A stretch of 28,241 nucleotides of DNA from IMG/VR virus record IMGVR_UViG_3300046655_000409, positions 1 to 28,241 of that record, one strand, 5' to 3'. The translations under genes and the position numbers were made by a program. Source of the DNA: a virus. Of this stretch, positions 21,755 to 28,241 are shown piece after piece (position 1 is the stretch's first letter; each line of letters begins with the position of its first letter). Under the pieces are notes generated by a model. That model worked only from the letters and a program-made list of their open reading frames with translations, made no database searches and had not been told where the DNA came from.

Positions 21755-23119
21755 ATGGCAATTGCAGACGAACAGAAGTTAGACTTTCTTTGGAAAAAAA
21801 TCGGTTATGGTTTTTCAAAGACTGACGTAAATGGTATTAAGGCAGCGGTCAACGAAAGTATACCTAGTCCGTTATTACTTAGAGGTGATACTATTTGGGT
21901 TGACTCAGATATTATCCCAAGTAGTATTCCAGTTGTTAATATTGAAAATCTTGTTGATGTTTATAGTGATGCAGGTGCTAATGTTGATGATACAGTTGAA
22001 TGTGAAGAAGATATTACTGCATCACCGAGACGTACTTGGAGAACAATTGAAACTGATAGCACGCCGATAATAAATTGGATACCTCCAGAGTTTGGATCTA
22101 CATATCAAATTAAAGTTTATATAGATAACCCAGGAGCAGCAAATCCACAAACTACTGGTACACAAATATTTGCTGCTGGTAGTGGTAATAATGACGAATG
22201 GTTCTTTGATTATAAATCAGGAATCTTAAATTTCATCGGAGATAATTTACCTAGTCAACTTACTGGTAGTAAAGTAATTTACATAGCTGGAGCAAACTAT
22301 GTAGGAGAGTTCGGAGTCAAAGGTGACAGAGCTGTCCTTGGTAATATTGAAATAGAGAATAACGAAATATCTGCACTTAACCTAAATGGTGACATTAACT
22401 TAATTGCTAATGGACCCGAGGGTGCAGTACAAGTTCAACAAAGTAATTTAAATGTTGAAGAAAATTTTAATGTTGAAGGAATTGCAAACTTCAACAATAC
22501 TACAGATTCTACTGGCGCAACTTCTGGATCGGTTGTAGTAGATGGAGGAGTAGGCATCGCAAAGAAATTATATGTAGGAGACGATGCCTACTTCTCTCGT
22601 AGATTAGAAGCAAAACATGTTATGCTTTACAGTTTATCCGTTTATGACGAAAGTGTAGATAGAGATATTTTGTTTGGCATTGAACAACTACGTGATGCAA
22701 TTAACAATAACGAAAATTTAGCACTTGGTGAAGGATCACTTGTAAACTCTGCACTAGACGGTGAGTTAAATATTGCTATTGGTAATAATACCGGTAGTGG
22801 ACTTACTGAAGGTTGGTTTAATGTAATCATTGGACACAATACTGGAAACAGTTTAACAGTAGGTAGCAACAATATAATAATTGGTAACTATACAAATCCT
22901 TCTTCAAAAGATGCTAACAACGAAGTTACAATAGGTAACGAGCTAATAAGCAAAGTAAGAATACCCGGAGTTGATTTTGAAATTGACGAAGGCAAGGTTG
23001 TTATTGGCAACGAGGGCACAGATTTTGAAGAAAATCTAGTCGTTAACGGCGATGCAACTGTAACTAACTTGTTTACAGCAAGAAGAATCGAAGGCGATAT
23101 TGACGGAGGAAGTTTCTAA
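21755..23119 (+). CDS. Tail fibre protein with YadA-like beta-roll repeats
   Basis: The 454-residue protein has a globular N-terminal domain (1-180, MAIADEQKLDFLWKKIGYGF...). The beta module IEIENNEISALNLNGDINL is shared with its neighbours at about 198, followed by GSVVVDGGVGIAKKLYVGDD near 258-277, a strand element common in phage fibres. Residues 320-390 hold repeats of the type N-IAIGNNTG-SGLTEG-W-FNVIIGHNTGNSL, then NNIIIGNYT. This NxxIGxxTG spacing matches YadA-head-like left-handed beta-rolls of trimeric adhesins and fibres. It lies one base after the 1511-residue gene, so the two are made together and may form one fibre assembly. Receptor binding is inferred. Confidence 0.75.
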   Translation: MAIADEQKLDFLWKKIGYGFSKTDVNGIKAAVNESIPSPLLLRGDTIWVDSDIIPSSIPVVNIENLVDVYSDAGANVDDTVECEEDITASPRRTWRTIETDSTPIINWIPPEFGSTYQIKVYIDNPGAANPQTTGTQIFAAGSGNNDEWFFDYKSGILNFIGDNLPSQLTGSKVIYIAGANYVGEFGVKGDRAVLGNIEIENNEISALNLNGDINLIANGPEGAVQVQQSNLNVEENFNVEGIANFNNTTDSTGATSGSVVVDGGVGIAKKLYVGDDAYFSRRLEAKHVMLYSLSVYDESVDRDILFGIEQLRDAINNNENLALGEGSLVNSALDGELNIAIGNNTGSGLTEGWFNVIIGHNTGNSLTVGSNNIIIGNYTNPSSKDANNEVTIGNELISKVRIPGVDFEIDEGKVVIGNEGTDFEENLVVNGDATVTNLFTARRIEGDIDGGSF

Positions 23120-23223
23120 AAACCGTTATTATCCACTATTACAGATCGAAATCCCCAAAAAATTATATATACACATAATTGGTAGTTAAATTAGCATAAA
23201 ACTAACCAAAAAATGTCGCATTT

Positions 23224-23231
23224 GATAAATA
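23224..23231 (+). promoter_or_regulatory. T4-type late promoter GATAAATA in the 168-base gap
   Basis: The predicted start is near 23237, giving a 51-base leader that ends in AGGGGAACGATTAT before the ATG at 23288. The upstream part of the gap (23120-23220) is A-rich; I see only a weak bulged stem near 23180-23207. Confidence 0.65.
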
Positions 23232-23287
23232 GAATTGTGTTTATAAACTACATACATAATACACAGTCTGCATAGGGGAACGATTAT

Positions 23288-26200
23288 ATGTCAACAATAA
23301 GACTCAAGAGAAGTGCTGAGCCGGGTAAAGTCCCATCCATTGAACAACTAGAACTAGGCGAAGTAGCTGTCAACACACATGACGGCAAAATGTTTATGAA
23401 AAGAGACCAAAGTGGTAACTTTGCTATAAAAGAATTTGGCGCAAGAGACGCCGCAAGTAATGTGTTTTACGTAACACAAGACGGATCTAACACCAACGAT
23501 GGTAAAACAATAGGAGACGCATTTGCGACTATTGACCATGCTTTAAAAAATATTCCAGAGGGATCAACATTATACGTAAAGGCTGGACAGCACACAGTTG
23601 ACAATCCAGTTAAACTTCCAGCATTTGTTGCTATTGTTGGTGACTCACTTAGAACTACATTTGTACAACCAAAAAATCCAGCAGAGGATATATTTTGGGT
23701 TAACAACGGTTGTTTCCTTAAAGATATGCGCTTTAATAACTACATTGCACCTAGTGCAGCAGTTTCGTTCCCCCCAGATGGAAGCGCAGGATCAATTATG
23801 TGTTCACCGTATGTACAGAACTGTACATCATATACTACAACTGGTACAGGTATGCGAGTTGACGGATCAGTTGTTACTGGTCTACGCTCAATGGTTGTTG
23901 ACGCCTATACACAGTACAACCAGGGTGGTATCGGTGTGCATCATCTTAATAGAGGTAACACGCAGCTTGTTTCGATCTTTACAATCTCATGTGATATTTC
24001 AATTATGTGTGAAAGCGGAGGCTTTTGTTCACTAACTAACTCAAACACATCATTTGGTAACTACGGACTTATTTCCGACGGTTATAGTGAAGCACTATTT
24101 GGTGCAACAGCTGGTGCTAACATCAGTAGAAACTCGATGTTTATGAATGACCTAGTAACGGTTCCATTTATCCAAAACGCATCTGTGTTTAGTGGTACTG
24201 GTGAAGTTTATACAATTTCAGAAGCTACTCCGATTAAAGTCGGACAAGGTGTTGTAACTGGTCCGTCATTAGGCCAAGAAGATAGTGATTTAGTATTTGC
24301 TAGAGAAAGAATTTTAGCTAATAGAGAAGTAATTCAAAGATCAACAGTTGACTTTGTAAAAGATAACTATCAAACAGGCGGCGAGTTTGACGAAGCCAAA
24401 TGTGCTAGAGATAGTCAACTTATACTTGATGGTGTAGGTTTTGATGTTGCACTAGATACAAACTTTAACAGTGTTTATAATGGTATTTCTTATCAAAGAG
24501 CAAATGCTAAATTTGTTATTAATGCACAGTTTGAAGCAACAAAAGGCGCTATTGATTTCTTAAAAGCTGAAACAGCAGCTTTACTAAGCGGTACTTCATT
24601 AACTAGAGCCAATGCAGGATTTGACGATGTAAAAGGAATTCTTGACGGTGGTGTAATAAGCACTACAGTTCCAGGAGATGGCGTAGCTGACGCACTTACA
24701 TTTAGTTCAGCACTAGGTGTAACAGACGGTATAAATGCTAGAACAATTTTACAAGCAAATATTGCATTCTTACAAGCTGAAGTAATTGCATTTAATGATG
24801 CGTATAATGCAGCAGCAATTGCAGCTGATCCAACCGGCGCAACTACAGTAGTTTACGACCAAGCAAAATGTCAAAGAGATGTACAATACATTGTAGATGC
24901 TCTTTCATATGACGCACAGTATGGCGGCAATAGCGCAACAGTATCAGCTATGAATTCCTACATTGTTGGTACAGCAATTGATCAACTTCCAGCAGATCAA
25001 AGAGATCTTACTGCTGATTCATATGCTCACTTAGCAGATATGGTTGCAGCAATTTTAACTGATCCGTCAGTTGATCCTGGTACTAAATTAGGTGCTGGTA
25101 GTCCAGTTGACCCGTCAGTAACTGCTGCATCTCGTTCAAGTGCAATTGAAACACTTGTTGATACATTTGCAGGAGTATTAATTGACGATGCAACCCCAGC
25201 GCCAGCGAGCACGCCAACTGCAACTATTCCAGCAGTAGTAACTCCAAATGTTACAACATTAGGTGTAGCAGCAGAGTTTACAACATCACAAACTGCAATC
25301 ACAAATGCGTCTGCACAAATTGTAGATGATGTAATTGCATTTGTTAACCAAGAATATAATTTCTCTTTCAACCAAGAAAAGTGTGCAAGAGATTTACAAG
25401 AAATAATCAATGCAGCTAAAACTGATGCTGTTACAAATTCGTTGTATAACCAAACCGTAGTTGGTTTGACATACACAATGGAAAGTAGTGCTTATCTACT
25501 TAACTTACAAAAAACACAAACCGCAGCAGGTATTCAATATGCTAGAGATTTAGTTACAGCAGACGGTAATTTTACAGATGCTACAGACAGAACTGAATTT
25601 ATTAGTGCTGTAAACGAAGTAATTAACATATTAAATACTGGAACTCCGACAGTTGACTTAACTGGAGGCACGTTTGCAACTAACTTCCCAGTAAGTACTG
25701 ATTATTCTGGTCAGACTGATAGAGCAGCCGCAGCTAAAGCAATAATAGACAGTATACCTACTTTACAGAGTAATGCTACAACTTTCTTACAAAATGGTAA
25801 TGCAGCAACAGCTTTTGATTTTAGTACTCAAGCTGCAGAGTTTTCTGGATTAGCCGGTAGTGGTACTGTTTCATCAAATGAGCTAATATCAGTATATCAA
25901 GATATGCAAAGAGATGGAACATATACTAAGTGTCAAAGAGATATAGCTTATCTAGCACAAGCAGTAGCATTTGATACAATGTACGGTGGTAACAGTGCAA
26001 CTATACGTGTAGCAAAATCATACTTTGTAGGTGCAATTGCAGGTGATGACGATACTGAAATAGCGCAACTAGGTGGCGGACAAAAGCTTGCAACACTTGC
26101 ACTATATGTACAGTTAGCTACAGATCTTGCCGCGCAGGTGACAGCCGCTGGTCACAATGCTGGACTTGGTTCAGGCACAGGCGAATCAAAATCACTCAAC

Positions 26201-28241
26201 CAATTAATTGCAGTTGTTACTGATCATATTGACGCAGACGGTGTAGCATTAGCTACTTTAGATCCAGTTATACTTGATGGCGTAAATGATCCTGCCGAAG
26301 TAACAACACGTACTGAAATTGAAGCAGTTGACGACGAAGCGATTAACGATACAATATTCTATCTACAAGATGCATTTGTACTACTAGATTTTAATGAGTC
26401 CAAGTGCTACAGAGATACAGGTATCATTATTGATGCTGTTGTAGATGATATGGTCTTAGGAACAAACTATAAATCAGTAGTTTCTGGTAGAACATATTCA
26501 ATGGATTCAGCAGCACTTGTTATTGCAGATCAAAAAGTAGAAACAATAGCAGCATTAAATCACGCAAGAGACGAAGCACTAGGATTTATTAATGACTTTT
26601 CGTCTAACGCTTCAAAAGTTACAGCATACAATAGAGTACAATCAAACTTTAATCTAATTACTGATTTAATTAACAAGTCAGAGTATGCATTTAAAACATT
26701 TACAGTAGTAGACGCAGAATACAATCCAACAGCTGTCGGCAACTATGGTAGTACTGCTACTCCTGCAAATAGAGTTATGACATTAACAATTGGTCAGCAT
26801 AGTTTTACAGCAACAGATACAGTTGTAATTGCTCCTAATAGTTTAACATTCCAGTGTTATTCAAGCGATGATAATGAGTTCCAAACTATTACACATCCAA
26901 GAGAAGTAGCAGGCCAAAGTGCAGATCCAGATGCAGTATCTCCAGGATCAGATCCAGCATTTGAAACTCCAGTTTCAATTGTTGCAGTTACAGATACTAC
27001 AATTACAGTAGATGTTGGTGTAAATACTGGCGTTGGTAATGTTGAGCATACATTTATTAGTGCTACAGCAAATGGTATAACATATGGTAATTCGTTTATT
27101 AACTATCCAATGCCAACAAATGTTCTACCAGAAATAAACAGAGCGTTTACAAACATCAAGAAAAACAAAGCATATTTGATCGAAGAAGCAGTTGCTCATA
27201 TCGATCAAAACTATCCATTACTAGGATATGACAGAGGAACATGTGAAAGAGATATCGGTCTTATAATTGACGCTGTGTCATACGATGCAATGTTTGATTC
27301 AAACTTCCGTTCAATTACAGCTGGTAAATCATATCTAAGAGGTGTTATACAAGTTATAGCAGGCGATGTACTTGTAGATGAAACAACTACTACAACAGGT
27401 ATTACTGGTACACTATTAACAATGGATCCGACTGCTACAGTAGTAAACCCAGGTGACGAATTAACAGTTCTACCAACTGAGCAAAAACTTGCAACATTAG
27501 AATCATTTAGAAAACTAAGAGATTTACTTGTTCAAATTACATTTGATAATGACACAAAAGCACGTATAGTAGATCGTATGGATCTTATTATAGACATTGT
27601 ACAAGATGGCGAATCAGTAATTCCAGCAGTAAGTATTCCTACAGCAGATATTACATCTAACGACACATCAAACTATACAACAAACTTTAATGCAACTGGT
27701 GTTCCAGAAACACTTTCAAACATTGAAAATTCTAGAGATTTTATTGTTGCAGAAACAAAAGCGTTTATTGATAGTAACTTCCCAGCATTGTTGTCAACTG
27801 ACGCTAACGGTAATATTGTTCGAGATTATAATGCAGGCGACAAATGTGAAAGAGATGTAGGACTTATACTAGATGCACTAAAATATGACTTAACATATGG
27901 CGGCAATATGGAAACCTTAATAGCTGGTAAATCATATTTCTCAGACGTTGTTTCGTCAGCAGATGGTCCAGTTGATTTATTAGGTTCACGTTCAGTAAAC
28001 ATAGATATTGTTAACGCTGGCGGTATTCAGTTAATTAATCCAATTACGATTACAACAGCTATTAAACACGGCTTAGTTGACGGCGCACAAGTAACACTAC
28101 TAGACATTAGTGGTGTTGTTGAGCTAACAGGTAAAACTTTCTTTGTTAAGAAAGTAAGCGACACAGTATTTGAAGTATATGATGATGCAGCCCTAACAAC
28201 TCCACTAGACGGTACTACTGGATTTACAGCATATGCTAACT
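23288..28241 (+). CDS. Giant tail fibre/spike-like protein, 5' part (open at window end)
   Basis: The frame is open from 23288 to the last base, at least 1651 codons, and the 3' end is missing. The start MSTIRLKRSAEPGKVPSIEQ and GEVAVNTHDGKMFMKRDQSG is a virion-attachment type seen in marine T4-like fibres. Residues about 58-320 look like a pectate-lyase-type beta-helix (VFYVTQDGSNTNDGKTIGDA, FATIDHALKNIPEGSTLYVK, then repeated strands NCTSYTTTGTGMRVDGS and GGFCSLTNSNTSFGNYGLIS), as in tailspikes. From residue 360 on, seven modules occur around a C-x-R-D motif (residues 372, 528, 699, 882, 1040, 1319, 1520), each followed by ILDAxxYD and often YGGNS. It is probably a trimeric fibre or baseplate-attached spike for host recognition. 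Enzymatic activity of the beta-helix is not shown. Confidence 0.85.
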   Translation, partial: MSTIRLKRSAEPGKVPSIEQLELGEVAVNTHDGKMFMKRDQSGNFAIKEFGARDAASNVFYVTQDGSNTNDGKTIGDAFATIDHALKNIPEGSTLYVKAGQHTVDNPVKLPAFVAIVGDSLRTTFVQPKNPAEDIFWVNNGCFLKDMRFNNYIAPSAAVSFPPDGSAGSIMCSPYVQNCTSYTTTGTGMRVDGSVVTGLRSMVVDAYTQYNQGGIGVHHLNRGNTQLVSIFTISCDISIMCESGGFCSLTNSNTSFGNYGLISDGYSEALFGATAGANISRNSMFMNDLVTVPFIQNASVFSGTGEVYTISEATPIKVGQGVVTGPSLGQEDSDLVFARERILANREVIQRSTVDFVKDNYQTGGEFDEAKCARDSQLILDGVGFDVALDTNFNSVYNGISYQRANAKFVINAQFEATKGAIDFLKAETAALLSGTSLTRANAGFDDVKGILDGGVISTTVPGDGVADALTFSSALGVTDGINARTILQANIAFLQAEVIAFNDAYNAAAIAADPTGATTVVYDQAKCQRDVQYIVDALSYDAQYGGNSATVSAMNSYIVGTAIDQLPADQRDLTADSYAHLADMVAAILTDPSVDPGTKLGAGSPVDPSVTAASRSSAIETLVDTFAGVLIDDATPAPASTPTATIPAVVTPNVTTLGVAAEFTTSQTAITNASAQIVDDVIAFVNQEYNFSFNQEKCARDLQEIINAAKTDAVTNSLYNQTVVGLTYTMESSAYLLNLQKTQTAAGIQYARDLVTADGNFTDATDRTEFISAVNEVINILNTGTPTVDLTGGTFATNFPVSTDYSGQTDRAAAAKAIIDSIPTLQSNATTFLQNGNAATAFDFSTQAAEFSGLAGSGTVSSNELISVYQDMQRDGTYTKCQRDIAYLAQAVAFDTMYGGNSATIRVAKSYFVGAIAGDDDTEIAQLGGGQKLATLALYVQLATDLAAQVTAAGHNAGLGSGTGESKSLNQLIAVVTDHIDADGVALATLDPVILDGVNDPAEVTTRTEIEAVDDEAINDTIFYLQDAFVLLDFNESKCYRDTGIIIDAVVDDMVLGTNYKSVVSGRTYSMDSAALVIADQKVETIAALNHARDEALGFINDFSSNASKVTAYNRVQSNFNLITDLINKSEYAFKTFTVVDAEYNPTAVGNYGSTATPANRVMTLTIGQHSFTATDTVVIAPNSLTFQCYSSDDNEFQTITHPREVAGQSADPDAVSPGSDPAFETPVSIVAVTDTTITVDVGVNTGVGNVEHTFISATANGITYGNSFINYPMPTNVLPEINRAFTNIKKNKAYLIEEAVAHIDQNYPLLGYDRGTCERDIGLIIDAVSYDAMFDSNFRSITAGKSYLRGVIQVIAGDVLVDETTTTTGITGTLLTMDPTATVVNPGDELTVLPTEQKLATLESFRKLRDLLVQITFDNDTKARIVDRMDLIIDIVQDGESVIPAVSIPTADITSNDTSNYTTNFNATGVPETLSNIENSRDFIVAETKAFIDSNFPALLSTDANGNIVRDYNAGDKCERDVGLILDALKYDLTYGGNMETLIAGKSYFSDVVSSADGPVDLLGSRSVNIDIVNAGGIQLINPITITTAIKHGLVDGAQVTLLDISGVVELTGKTFFVKKVSDTVFEVYDDAALTTPLDGTTGFTAYAN
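24401..27847 (+). repeat. Seven C-x-R-D modules in the giant spike-like protein
   Basis: Cys codons at 24401, 24869, 25382, 25931, 26405, 27242 and 27845 each begin C-x-R-D followed by four to six residues and a D-A-x-x-x-D helix. Copies 2, 4 and 7 add YGG-N. Spacing is 156-279 residues. All are in the same frame; the copies have diverged, so this is an old protein-level repeat. Confidence 0.85.

Noticed and set aside
23598-24035. Plus-strand 145-codon frame inside the giant spike gene
   Set aside because: It overlaps the clear beta-helix coding frame in another phase, with no ribosome site or protein-like composition.

Overview
The window is one contiguous stretch of an AT-rich, T4-like (Straboviridae-related) myovirus, most likely marine. 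The evidence is a complete head-assembly block in T4 order (portal gp20, a small prohead-core protein, an acidic core protein, prohead protease gp21, scaffold gp22, major capsid protein gp23). It is followed by structural/fibre proteins of the kind known from cyanomyoviruses and pelagimyoviruses, and there are T4-type late promoters (xATAAATA) at gene starts. The host cannot be fixed from sequence alone. The AT-rich code, and a partial porphobilinogen deaminase whose cofactor loop reads DGDCDTAIG, would fit a SAR11-like alphaproteobacterium or another AT-rich marine host. No photosynthesis gene, tRNA, transposon or CRISPR array was seen.

Layout. 1-909: three tightly packed plus-strand genes: the 3' end of a hemC-like auxiliary metabolic gene, a small unknown protein and a GIY-YIG nuclease. 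910-1372: a 463-base non-coding stretch with hairpins, ending in a late promoter. 1373-1933: an unknown protein. 1934-3048: two minus-strand genes, a gp26-like baseplate protein and a small acidic partner. 3060-3095: opposing late promoters that overlap the start of the minus-strand pair. 3122-8329: a likely tape measure protein and the portal. 8338-13513: the prohead/capsid operon, which also holds an unexpected glycosyltransferase-like (GT42-like fold) protein. 13537-13834: a strong terminator, then a sigma70-type promoter with extended -10, about 215 bases of highly structured non-coding RNA, and a second strong terminator. 13846-28241: unknown and virion proteins rising in size to a 1511-residue fibre and an open-ended protein of more than 1650 residues with a beta-helix domain and seven Cys-x-Arg-Asp repeat modules.

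How it fits together. gp20, gp67-like, gp68-like, gp21, gp22 and gp23 would build and mature the prohead. The tape measure, gp26-like protein and downstream fibre proteins would build the tail. Nearly all of this looks driven by late promoters. Three of these place the predicted transcription start on, or one base from, the A of the ATG, with no Shine-Dalgarno sequence (leaderless late mRNAs). Five others have 49-116 base leaders carrying Shine-Dalgarno sequences.

The most notable signal is the free-standing RNA gene behind gp23. It has its own host-type promoter in a late region, and it shares several short sequence blocks with the non-coding stretch at 910-1372. It is the best candidate here for something undescribed.
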